From contig CAMAVD010000009.1 of NCBI GenBank assembly GCA_945861575.1, positions 1 through 48,507 of the forward strand: 48,507 bases of DNA, in the 5' to 3' direction. The DNA is from Akkermansia muciniphila (GTDB taxonomy: Bacteria > Verrucomicrobiota > Verrucomicrobiia > Limisphaerales > UBA11320). The position numbers and the translations under genes were made by a program. Positions 35,465-43,706 of this stretch are shown here, piece after piece (the first letter of the stretch is position 1; each line of letters starts with the position of its first letter). Under the pieces are notes generated by a model. It saw nothing but the letters and a program-made list of their open reading frames with translations, was not told where the DNA came from and did no database searches.

Positions 35465-38400
35465 CTACTTCGGTATCGAATCGAGCATGGGCTTGAACCC
35501 GGGCAGGCCGCGAAGGATTCCAAATCGGGGATCGGACTTGGCGAGTTCCAAGAGGTCGTTCTGGGATTTGGGCCCTCCAGCGGGCTGACGACTCCGGCGG
35601 CTCGCCTCATACGTCAGGCTTGCTTTGAGCGACGCAAGAGCCTCGTTGGTTTTATTCAAGAGCGCCTGCATGCCCGCAAGATCAAACCAAGCTTCTGGAC
35701 TCTCGCCCATCAGCGTGGCGTAGCGCGTCAGGGCCTGCTCCGCTTTGGGGATGTTCATAATCTGATTGTACATTTGCGCGGCAAAGACCATGGAATTGGC
35801 GTCGTTGCTGCTGTTGATCATGAGTGAGTCGACGACCGCCATCGCTTGATTGGTCTGCTTGGCCTCCAGCAATCCCACCACCTGCTGGATCGCGGTTTGC
35901 AACGCTGCGGCTGAGACCTGGGACGCCCTGGCTTCCGGTCCGCTCGCGGCTGCGGGCGGCGGGGCGCTACCCAGGCTGCTTCGGCGAATCCGCTCCAACT
36001 CGTCGATCAAGCCCCGCAGCTGGCCATTGGCGGGGTCGAACTTCAGAGAGGTGCGCGAGAGCATCAACGCGTCGTCAAAGCGGCTGAGTGAGACGAGAAT
36101 GTTGATGTATCGGAACACCGCCTCGGGGCTGTAAGGGCAGAAGGCGAACGATTGTTTGAAGGCGAACTCCGCCTCCTTGAGAACTCGTTGCTGCTCGGCA
36201 CCATTGCGGGTGTTCTGAATTCGCCAGGCGTAAAGCCCACCGATGGAACTCCTCAGCTTGGAGAAGGCCTTCTGGCCGTCGTTGTCGCGCAGGAAGGCGC
36301 GATCGCCTTTATAACCACGGAAATCCTTGTGGAGATAGACACGTTCGGCGAAGGCGCAGATCTCGGAGATCGGCGTTTCGTAGTTGATCCAGTTTCCGAT
36401 CAGCCGCTCAGAGTACTGCGTCCAGAAGTCATGATCGCGATCGATCATCTCTTGGGTCAGCTCCGCCACTTGGTTGCGGTTGATTTTCATGATGATCCCG
36501 TAAGGGGTCAGATGCGGATACATCCAGTCCAGCGGAAAGCTTTCCTCAACGTAGAACTCGTGATTTGGGTTCTTGTCGAAGATCACTTTGGTCAGCAGAC
36601 CGTTGATGGCCATCACGGCGACCTGCCCGGACACTTGGACCCTTCCGCCGATCACGCGCACGTCTTCGCCGGGGCGCATCTGCCTCGGTCCATTCGGCTC
36701 CCGGCTGTCGTGGTCGAATCGCTTGGTCGCATCCGTGATATACTCATTGAAGCAGCGCTGGGAGTCGTCGTTGTTCGCGGTGAGGATCTCTCGATCCGGA
36801 TAGACGCCGCCCGGACTCTTGCTGATCTCTTTGGGGAAGGCCTCCTCGATGAGTAGACGGTTCAGGCGAATGCGAGTGTGGCTTTGGGGATCCTCCTGAA
36901 CGAACAGTTTCACATGCTGCGACAATGCCACATTTGCGAATCGGTTCGTTTCAAATAGGGGTCCCGCTTCGAGCAGTCGGTTCAGGTCCTTGGCCAGGCG
37001 ACGCCGAGATGACGAGCTGTCGGGATTTGACCCGAGCTCGGCTTGGGTTTCCGGTGCCAGCGAGGAGAAGAGATGCTTGGAGAGCGCATCTGAACCCGAT
37101 TTGAGACGGCCCGCGAACGCCTTGATGTCGATGAAGTGGTCGGGCTCGAAAAAGGAACTTCCAGCGCGGCGCTGTTTTTCGATGGAGTCGCCTACCCCCA
37201 GGAAGAAGCGGTCGATGGGTGTCATCATCCGCGCAATCCAGTTGGTGGTGGTGTTGCGGGCTAATTCGCTGTTCCCCCGGAAGAGTTCGGTGAAGAAGGG
37301 GGGATCGTTCTGGGCGCTCCTGTTGTAGTGCCCACGGATGTATTGGAGATAAGTGCCGTCAGCCAGGGCGTTCTGCGTGATGAGGTAGACATCCCGGCGA
37401 TCGAAGTTGGGATCGTGAGGTTTCTTGTCCGCAGGGATGAAACTCTCGCAGAAAATCATGTAGGTGGGGTTGAAGCGGCCGGGATCGGTTCCACCGTAGA
37501 GCACGGTATGCTTATCCATTTCAGGATAGAGCGGCTTGCCGTCCTTGGCCTTGAACGGAGGCGTGAACATGTCGTGCCCGAACCAGTAGCCGAAGAGATG
37601 GCCGCGCTGTTCGTTGTTTTCCCAATGCGAAAGGACGGAGTAGCCGGGCGCCAGGAGGAGCAGAAGCATGAGCGGACGGAGGGGAGCCTTGGCCGCGTTG
37701 AGAACCACCAGCGCGACCGCCGCAGCCGAGAGAGTCAAGGCGTAGAACGCGGTGAAGTGATGCAGTCCATACTTGGTGCCAACCAGCGCCTGTTGTAGAC
37801 CGTAAATCGCCAGGACGGTCACCAGGCTGAACGCGATGATGAACGGCTTGCGGATCTGCTCATAGGACAGCGCCATCAGTGCCAGCAGGAGGGCGACACC
37901 ATAGCCGATCCCCATGGAGATGAGGACGTGGGATGCGGTGAAAAAGACCTTGTTGAGCTCCTGGGCCTGCCGGTCTGGAGAAGGGTTCAGCAGGATCATC
38001 AGGAACGGCCCGAGGAAGATATACATCGCGGTGATCGTCACCACCCAGGCCCGCTCGCGTCGCTGCATCTCCTTCCAAAAAACGAAGGCCGGGTTCAGGA
38101 AGAAAGCGAACATGGGCAGGAGGCAGACATAAACGCTGCTCAGGAGGAGCATCCAGACGGCCCGCATTCCATGGCTTTCCACCCAGGTGACTACGGACTC
38201 GTTCAGGAGGAAGACCATCAGCAGCACCAGGCCGATGCTGCCCCCAATGCAGAGGTTCTTCTTGTCGGTGCTCCAGGCGCGACGTCCGACCCACCAGAGG
38301 CTGAGCACGAGCCCAAACACCACACACAGGATGCTGAACTCGGTGAAAGTTCCGTCAATGATGGTGTAGTCAAACTGCTTGAGCACGGCCGCAGAGTCCG

Positions 38401-39712
38401 TCGTGGGATGAATGCGTTCATACTGCCCGCGGGTGAACGCGTGGATGAAGCCAGTCACCGTTCGGGGATAGCCCCAGTTCAGCGGGGGATTGCTCATGCC
38501 TGCAAGCGGCATGTAGATGTAGAAAGCCGAGCCAATGGCCCATGCAATCCCGCAGGAGAACGCCTTGCCCCATTCCGTGCCCAGGGGCTTAAGTCCGAAG
38601 ACCCTGGGAAAGAAGGTCAGCCCGACGAACGTGCCCAGAGCGCCGAAAAAGCCGAGGCAGGTGAGAAAAAAGCCCGCTCGGTTGCCCTGGAAGATCTCGG
38701 TGTAGCTGGTGATGTCAGCGACCACCAATCCGAAACAGCCCAACCAAGCCACGAGCGCACTCTCGCGCACCAGTTCGATAAATGGCTTCTTGGTAGTGTA
38801 GGCAAGCGTGAGCCATCCAACGATGGAGAGCAGGCCGATCAGGCAGAAGATGATCATGACCGGCCCGTTTTCTTTCAACGAAGGCAGGTAGTCCTTGCTC
38901 GCTAGGAAGAACGCTCCAATGAAGACGACCACGTTCCAGAAGAGGAGGTCACGTCCGACCTTGGGTGAGGCAGCGACCACTCCGATTTCCAAGGCCATCG
39001 CAATGACCAGGAGGGACTGGTGGTTGTTGAAACAGATGCCGAACCAGAAGAACGCCAGGTAAAGATAGCGCATTCGGCTGGGGGCGTAGATCCACTTCAT
39101 CAGGCAGATCAGTACCCCGCTGAGGGAGAGCACACTTAGGGTGTAGACTTCTACGATGGTGGCCTGACTCCACATGAATCCGTTGAAGCCCATCAAAAGG
39201 CCTCCAACGATACCCGCTACCAAGCAAAAGGACGCTTCCAGCTTCCGATCCAAGGAACGAAACTGCGCGATGCCTTCGAGCAGCATGCTGCTGCCGCGAG
39301 AGATCATCATGGCGATCAAGCCGCAGGAAACGGCTCCGGCGAAGGCGGAGGATAGGGCTACTCGGTAGGCGATATTGCTGATGGGCAGCAGAGTGAAGAG
39401 CCAGGTGTAGAGGGTCCATACCGGGTAACCGGGAGGGTGGGGCACGCCCGCATACATCGAAGCCACGGCCAATTCGCCGGAGTCCTCCAGGGTGACGTCG
39501 GAGGCGAGCGTCCACCAGTAGCCGACCATCGTGATCAGGAAGGTGATCAGGAAGCCTATCCAATCCACGCTGCGGAAAAGGGATTTAGACTGGCCCTCCG
39601 TTTCCATCAAAGGGGCCTGTACAGAGGGGACGTTGGTTGCTTTGCTCGCGGCAGCGGTCGATGCTGCCGGGTTCCTCCCGGAAGGGGAAGGTTTCGGATT
39701 TTTCTCGCTCAT
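35465..39712 (-). CDS. Giant DUF2723 (GT117/TMEM260-type) membrane protein with C-terminal TPR region
   Basis: This 1415-residue protein starts with a disordered Ser/Ala/Pro tail (about 1-45). A first membrane helix and the family signature follow: SDVTLEDSGELAVAS, then YAGVPHPPGYPVWTLYTWLF; the acidic pair in EDSGE is the likely GT-C catalytic site. More than a dozen membrane helices span roughly the first half. A large soluble part then follows, and the last ~230 residues contain TPR-like repeats (KAEQALTRYATLMGESPEAW, FDLAGMQALLNKTNEALASL). The family is predicted to transfer mannose or another sugar from a lipid carrier to protein outside the cytoplasm. It starts four bases after the small membrane protein gene and belongs to the ECF sigma operon. 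Confidence 0.88.
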   Translation of the reverse strand: MSEKNPKPSPSGRNPAASTAAASKATNVPSVQAPLMETEGQSKSLFRSVDWIGFLITFLITMVGYWWTLASDVTLEDSGELAVASMYAGVPHPPGYPVWTLYTWLFTLLPISNIAYRVALSSAFAGAVSCGLIAMMISRGSSMLLEGIAQFRSLDRKLEASFCLVAGIVGGLLMGFNGFMWSQATIVEVYTLSVLSLSGVLICLMKWIYAPSRMRYLYLAFFWFGICFNNHQSLLVIAMALEIGVVAASPKVGRDLLFWNVVVFIGAFFLASKDYLPSLKENGPVMIIFCLIGLLSIVGWLTLAYTTKKPFIELVRESALVAWLGCFGLVVADITSYTEIFQGNRAGFFLTCLGFFGALGTFVGLTFFPRVFGLKPLGTEWGKAFSCGIAWAIGSAFYIYMPLAGMSNPPLNWGYPRTVTGFIHAFTRGQYERIHPTTDSAAVLKQFDYTIIDGTFTEFSILCVVFGLVLSLWWVGRRAWSTDKKNLCIGGSIGLVLLMVFLLNESVVTWVESHGMRAVWMLLLSSVYVCLLPMFAFFLNPAFVFWKEMQRRERAWVVTITAMYIFLGPFLMILLNPSPDRQAQELNKVFFTASHVLISMGIGYGVALLLALMALSYEQIRKPFIIAFSLVTVLAIYGLQQALVGTKYGLHHFTAFYALTLSAAAVALVVLNAAKAPLRPLMLLLLLAPGYSVLSHWENNEQRGHLFGYWFGHDMFTPPFKAKDGKPLYPEMDKHTVLYGGTDPGRFNPTYMIFCESFIPADKKPHDPNFDRRDVYLITQNALADGTYLQYIRGHYNRSAQNDPPFFTELFRGNSELARNTTTNWIARMMTPIDRFFLGVGDSIEKQRRAGSSFFEPDHFIDIKAFAGRLKSGSDALSKHLFSSLAPETQAELGSNPDSSSSRRRLAKDLNRLLEAGPLFETNRFANVALSQHVKLFVQEDPQSHTRIRLNRLLIEEAFPKEISKSPGGVYPDREILTANNDDSQRCFNEYITDATKRFDHDSREPNGPRQMRPGEDVRVIGGRVQVSGQVAVMAINGLLTKVIFDKNPNHEFYVEESFPLDWMYPHLTPYGIIMKINRNQVAELTQEMIDRDHDFWTQYSERLIGNWINYETPISEICAFAERVYLHKDFRGYKGDRAFLRDNDGQKAFSKLRSSIGGLYAWRIQNTRNGAEQQRVLKEAEFAFKQSFAFCPYSPEAVFRYINILVSLSRFDDALMLSRTSLKFDPANGQLRGLIDELERIRRSSLGSAPPPAAASGPEARASQVSAAALQTAIQQVVGLLEAKQTNQAMAVVDSLMINSSNDANSMVFAAQMYNQIMNIPKAEQALTRYATLMGESPEAWFDLAGMQALLNKTNEALASLKASLTYEASRRSRQPAGGPKSQNDLLELAKSDPRFGILRGLPGFKPMLDSIPK

Positions 39713-39716
39713 TGGC

Positions 39717-40118
39717 TTAGGGCCTTACGGTGTTCGTTCCCAGATGGGAAGCGTGAGTTGACAGGCAGGGGGCCTGGCTTGTCGATGCAAAAGTCGCATC
39801 GTTTAGTGCCAAGTTGTTGTGGGGGCTATGGTTGCCCAGGTAGGAAGCGAAGTCAGGTTGGGTGACTGCTAAGGTGGATAGACTCCCGCCCGCGAGTTCG
39901 CTCAGCCGGGACGGGTTGGAGCCTGAGATCACCAGGAGCATCAGAAAGGCAGCAGCGGTGGTCGCCATCAGCTTCCACGGGAGATCCCATAATGGTGTGA
40001 CTTCCCCAGTGAGGGCCAAACGCTCAGGAGGAAAGACGCGCGCCTTATGACTTGCTGAGGGCTTGCGAGGGGTCCAGGACTCCAAAAGTGTCTCCATCGA
40101 TTTCCCATTGTTCGTCAT
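39717..40118 (-). CDS. Small single-span membrane protein overlapping the ECF sigma gene, putative anti-sigma factor
   Basis: This protein has about 133 residues from the ATG at 40118, or 126 from the ATG at 40097. A basic N-terminal segment (LLESWTPRKPSASHKARVF) is followed by one membrane helix (WKLMATTAAAFLMLLVISG) and a Ser/His/Asn-rich outer tail. The start overlaps the 3' end of the sigma factor gene by 53-74 bases in another frame, implying translational coupling. A cytoplasmic head plus a single span next to an ECF sigma factor is the layout of anti-sigma factors, but no zinc-binding HxxxCxxC motif is present, so the role is inferred from position. Confidence 0.7.
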   Translation of the reverse strand: MTNNGKSMETLLESWTPRKPSASHKARVFPPERLALTGEVTPLWDLPWKLMATTAAAFLMLLVISGSNPSRLSELAGGSLSTLAVTQPDFASYLGNHSPHNNLALNDATFASTSQAPCLSTHASHLGTNTVRP

Positions 40119-40608
40119 AATAATCTCGTAGACAAGTTCTTAGCTTCTGCATTCCGTAGCGATAACGCCCAGCCACGGTGTGAGGACTAAGCTCGAGCAG
40201 TCTGCCAATTTGCTCAAAAGTGTGCTGATTCCAAATCTTGAGCACGATGACTTCCCGCTGGTCTTCGGGAAGCAGCTCCAAGCATTTCATGGCCGCGCGT
40301 TCCTGAGCCGTTTCCCCACTCTTTGGATCGAACCAGCGCTGGAACTCGAACTCTCTCGCCAGTCGTCGCCAAAGGCCGCGATGCACATTCATCGCTTGGT
40401 TGCGAAAGGCCCGGACACAATAGTGGGACGGCTCGTCAGGGGCTTCAGCCAGTCTGAGCAGCGCAACGAAGGTCTCCTGGACCGCATCCTCGGACTCCGA
40501 GTGCGACAGACCTAACGCCCTGCCATACAGGATTAGGCCCGCCGCCCGCTCCTCGTAAAGCGCCTCGCACCATCTTTGATTCCCAATGCTATCGGATCCC
40601 ATTTCCAT
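40045..40608 (-). CDS. ECF-type RNA polymerase sigma-70 family factor
   Basis: This 187-residue protein has the two ECF domains. Region 2 carries SESEDAVQETFVALLRL and CVRAFRNQAMNVHRGLWRRL. Region 4 carries LELLPEDQREVIVLKIWNQH, then TFEQIGRLLELSPHTVAGRYRYGMQKLR with its helix-turn-helix. ECF factors direct RNA polymerase to small regulons, usually under control of a membrane anti-sigma factor. Here an overlapping small membrane protein and then the DUF2723 giant follow on the same strand, suggesting control of envelope glycosylation. An alternative ATG two codons in is possible. The neighbouring upstream gene ends 39 bases before it. Confidence 0.93.
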   Translation of the reverse strand: MEMGSDSIGNQRWCEALYEERAAGLILYGRALGLSHSESEDAVQETFVALLRLAEAPDEPSHYCVRAFRNQAMNVHRGLWRRLAREFEFQRWFDPKSGETAQERAAMKCLELLPEDQREVIVLKIWNQHTFEQIGRLLELSPHTVAGRYRYGMQKLRTCLRDYYDEQWEIDGDTFGVLDPSQALSKS

Positions 40609-40647
40609 CCCATCGACACCAGTTGCCGGTGCTTTTGTATAAAAAAA

Positions 40648-41565
40648 TTAACGGAGGCTGTAGAAGACCCGACCTGAATCCGGCAGCAGGGGGAGTAATA
40701 TCTCTGCAAAGTCGCCCTCGGCCGTGGGGGTGCCGACTACTCGGTTCCACTGACCTGGGGTAAGACTGGGGGTGGACCAGAGGGTGGCCGGTCCCAGTGT
40801 TTTAGGCCAACGGATCCTAAGTTTACCTTGGTCCGTGTGTTGCACCTGCAACTCCACAGCCTCGGGGGGAAGGACGACAGGGGCGTAACCCACGGCGTCG
40901 ATGAAGGCGCTGACTGTTCCGAGATCCGGGTTGGAGGGATCCAAGGGAACAGCAAAAAAGCCGGTGAAGCTCAGTTTGAGTTTGCCAGGAAGCTCGGTGA
41001 TTTCGGTGTCGAGCTCTGCCAGCGTGCCCGGTGGGGCGTTGTTGAAATTAAGTGTGTCTTTGCAAAGGACCCCATCGGGGAGGCCAAGGCAGGCGACACC
41101 GCTGACCTCATAGTTTCCGCTGCCCTTCGTTTGGTAAGGCAGATTCGATTCAACAAAATGACCGTTCTCGATGGCGAGGAGGGGAGGGATCGGCGGCGGA
41201 CTGACGCGTGCGACTTCAAAACGGGGAATTCTAGCGGTGGCCTTGCCGAGAAAGCCGAAGTCCAACCTGAAGTTGATCGTCTGCAGGGTTTTGAGCTGGA
41301 AGTCCCCCATGCCGGCTTGGGTGGGGGATAGGTAGCGATCGGTTCGCACCACGACGCTGCCGCCGATCCTTGAGGTTTGGGTGTCGGTCTGACCTAGGGC
41401 GTCCAGGGAGACCTGGGCGGTCGATGCGTTGGTATCCAGCGTGACTTGGAACAGGATCACATCGGCCCACGAGGTCATCTGCCCGAGGAGTAGAAACAGG
41501 ATCACCCCGCGGGCGATCCCCGACTTCAGCCTGGAAGTCGAGGAGGTAAGCAGCAACGGCATCAT
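40648..41565 (-). CDS. Secreted beta-rich protein of unknown function with terminal 'FYSLR' module
   Basis: I chose the ATG at 41563-41565 because it places a basic signal peptide at the start (SGIARGVILFLLLGQMTSWA); a longer reading would add about 49 Arg/Ser-rich residues. The 305-residue product is mostly beta-prone (VILFQVTLDTNASTAQVSLD, INFRLDFGFLGKATARIPRF). It ends in a ~55-residue module (LRIRWPKTLGPATLWSTPSL, QWNRVVGTP, RVFYSLR). That module resembles the beta modules of the SUMF1-like and leucine-rich-repeat proteins. I recognise no enzyme family. It lies between the MbnP-MbnH gene and the sigma factor gene on the same strand; a T-rich stretch follows its stop. Confidence 0.7.
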   Translation of the reverse strand: MMPLLLTSSTSRLKSGIARGVILFLLLGQMTSWADVILFQVTLDTNASTAQVSLDALGQTDTQTSRIGGSVVVRTDRYLSPTQAGMGDFQLKTLQTINFRLDFGFLGKATARIPRFEVARVSPPPIPPLLAIENGHFVESNLPYQTKGSGNYEVSGVACLGLPDGVLCKDTLNFNNAPPGTLAELDTEITELPGKLKLSFTGFFAVPLDPSNPDLGTVSAFIDAVGYAPVVLPPEAVELQVQHTDQGKLRIRWPKTLGPATLWSTPSLTPGQWNRVVGTPTAEGDFAEILLPLLPDSGRVFYSLR

Positions 41566-41603
41566 GGGGCGAGGATGCCCGCGGCGACACTTTAGGGCGA
41601 GGC

Positions 41604-41635
41604 AAAAAGAGTCATCGGAGTTCCTCCCAACTCCG
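41604..41635 (-). terminator. Intrinsic terminator-like hairpin after the MbnP-MbnH gene
   Basis: Read on the minus strand, CGGAGTT and AACTCCG (41635-41629 and 41622-41616) form a perfect 7-bp stem around a GGGAGG loop. Seven bases later comes a run of five T (41608-41604). It lies about 120 bases past the stop of the MbnP-MbnH gene and before the next start at 41565, so it probably separates the two transcripts. Confidence 0.55.
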
Positions 41636-41753
41636 GACTGCCGGAGTGGCTTGTAGCCCGCAACCTGCCGGTAGGATCTACTGTGACAGGAATGGCTGCG
41701 GACACAGCTCAATCCTGTTGCGGCCCATGAAGTGTGCTGGCTCGGACGCGAAG

Positions 41754-43526
41754 TCAGTTCAGAAACTTTTCGTCAGTCAGGCTTCTCAGAAACTCCACCA
41801 GGGCCTTCTGGTCCGCGTCACTCAGACGAATCCCGCCGCTAGGATGTTTCGCCAGATTCGGATCCAATGTTTCACCTCGTTTCAGGCCGGTACTGTAGTG
41901 TTCCACAACGTCCTCGAGTTTAGCGAACCGCCCGTCGTGCATATACGGGGCGGTCAGCGCGATGTTGCGTAGGCTGGGAGTTGCAAACTTGCCCGTGTCG
42001 GAGGATTTGCCCGTGACTTTCGCGCGGCCGATGTCTTTGAACACCGAATCAAGTCCGTTATTGGCAAAGGTCTGGCTCTGGAACAATGGACCACCATGAC
42101 AGTGGAAACAGTCCGCGCCGTATTGTTCCCGGCGGGGCTCATACTCGGTCATAAACAACTCGAATCCCCGTCTTTCTTCAGCGCTGAGTTCAGCGTGTCC
42201 CTTCAACGCTCGGTCGAACTTGGAGTCAAACGATGTTTGGGTGAGCAGAAAGGATTCAATCGCCAGCCCGATCTTTTCCGCAGTGATTTCTGATGACCCA
42301 AAAGCGGCTGCAAAAAGAGGGAGGTATTTTGCTTGATGCGTCAGCTTCTCCACAACGTTGACGAGTGTTTCATCCATTTCTGTAGGGTCTTCAATCGGCA
42401 TCAACGCCTGAGCACGCAGGGACGGCGCCCGTCCATCCCAGAAAAACGAGTTGCGCCAGGCGAGGTTAAACAAGGGCATCGAGTTGCGAGTGCCACTCTG
42501 TTGGCGAACGCCGACGCTAAATTGGCGCGGGTCGGAAAAGGCATGTTTGGAGTTGTGGCATGCGGCGCAGGAAATCATGCCGTCCTTGGAGAGTGCCGTT
42601 TCGTGAAATAGTCTTTCGCCGAGTGAGACACGTTCGGCGATCAATGAATTGTCCTGCGGCAGGTTCGGCATCGGAAACGTGGAGCTCATCTTGAATGGAT
42701 AGGGGGTAAAGGTCTCAGGCAGGTAGAGCGGCGTGACGCTCGAGACTTTCACGGGAAGGGTTGCCGTTGCGCTGAGGCGGTTGATCGAGAACGCGCCCGG
42801 GAGATTCGCCCCCAGGGCACTGGAGATGGGATCGCCCGGACGTGAGTGCGTGGACGATCCGTCCTTGGCGAAGGAGAGCGGGCGGGGTGCGTTCAACAAG
42901 CTGGCCAGATCGAAATTGAGTTCGAGCTTTGTGTCATTCGTCAGCCGCAACTCGGCGGCGAGGGTGATCCGGGTTCGATGGGTATCATTGGCAAAATGGT
43001 AGGACCAACCATCCAGCGAGCCTGCGGCATTGCGCCACCTCCCTTCCAGCGCCATGAAGATATAGCCGCTCTGCCAGTTCCAGTGCAGGCCGTTCAGGTT
43101 CGGGTTCAACGGATGGTCCGCAGGGAATTGCGCGGGATCGGCATGGTTCAGCGTCTCGCCAAGGCCTACGTCGAACCGAAGGCTGCGATACGTGGCCGCA
43201 GGTAGCTCCTGCAGTGGCCACTCCGAGCGGCCCCGCTCCAGATCGAACCAGGCGATCCGATTGGTCAGCTCAAGCCAGGAACCATCGCTGCGCTGCAGCG
43301 CGAAGCCGCTGGCGAGCCAACTGACGCGGGTGAAGGAAAAACGCTCGCCGACCGAGGTTTGGTAACGAAGCGAGTCGGGCTGGATGGGCTCCCCGGAGAA
43401 CTTCGGTGTGATGAGGAGCTCCAAAGTGGCACCCGCGCTGCCCCAGCCGTCAAAGGCGAGCCATGTGACAAGACCCAGGAGGCGGAGGACTTGGGACGGC
43501 TTGAGGTGCAGTGTATCGGGATTCAT
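41754..43526 (-). CDS. MbnP-MbnH fusion: copper-binding MbnP-like domain joined to dihaem cytochrome c peroxidase-like MbnH
   Basis: I chose the ATG at 43524-43526 (590 residues), which precedes a signal helix. Residues about 35-270 match the MbnP family: YQTSVGERFSFTRVSWLASG, a DGSW turn, LPAATYRSLRFDVGLGETLN, and the hallmark LHWNWQSGYIFMALEG with Trp149 and Trp151. Residues about 300-590 are a dihaem peroxidase of the MbnH/MauG/CcpA superfamily with CAACH (320-324), SGTRNSMPLFNLAW, FFWDGRAPSLRAQAL, CFHCH (473-477) and TPSLRNIALTAPYMHDGRF. In known systems MbnH oxidises a Trp of MbnP to kynurenine, creating a copper site; the two are normally separate genes. Here enzyme and substrate appear on one chain. 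It should act in the periplasm. Confidence 0.88.
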   Translation of the reverse strand: MNPDTLHLKPSQVLRLLGLVTWLAFDGWGSAGATLELLITPKFSGEPIQPDSLRYQTSVGERFSFTRVSWLASGFALQRSDGSWLELTNRIAWFDLERGRSEWPLQELPAATYRSLRFDVGLGETLNHADPAQFPADHPLNPNLNGLHWNWQSGYIFMALEGRWRNAAGSLDGWSYHFANDTHRTRITLAAELRLTNDTKLELNFDLASLLNAPRPLSFAKDGSSTHSRPGDPISSALGANLPGAFSINRLSATATLPVKVSSVTPLYLPETFTPYPFKMSSTFPMPNLPQDNSLIAERVSLGERLFHETALSKDGMISCAACHNSKHAFSDPRQFSVGVRQQSGTRNSMPLFNLAWRNSFFWDGRAPSLRAQALMPIEDPTEMDETLVNVVEKLTHQAKYLPLFAAAFGSSEITAEKIGLAIESFLLTQTSFDSKFDRALKGHAELSAEERRGFELFMTEYEPRREQYGADCFHCHGGPLFQSQTFANNGLDSVFKDIGRAKVTGKSSDTGKFATPSLRNIALTAPYMHDGRFAKLEDVVEHYSTGLKRGETLDPNLAKHPSGGIRLSDADQKALVEFLRSLTDEKFLN

Positions 43527-43706
43527 CGCAGTTCTGCTTTGCAGTTCACGGCCCAACTCTAGGCGAGTCAACCTTTAGACATCGTGAAGAGAGGGAGCCG
43601 AGCTGGTTTATAGCAACCGTTCTACTGGAATGTCTGCGGTTGACTAGTTTGCCTTTGCAGAACGACACGAACAGCTCAAGCTGAGCCGCTATCTGTGCAT
43701 AAGAAG

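Noticed and set aside
37928-38905. Long plus-strand open frame (325 codons) inside the DUF2723 gene
   Set aside because: It is antisense to a clear membrane-protein gene, and its His/Glu/Arg-rich composition is what reverse reading of high-GC hydrophobic codons produces.
43640-43668. TTGACT resembling a -35 box upstream of the WD40 gene
   Set aside because: No acceptable -10 sequence lies 16-18 bases downstream.
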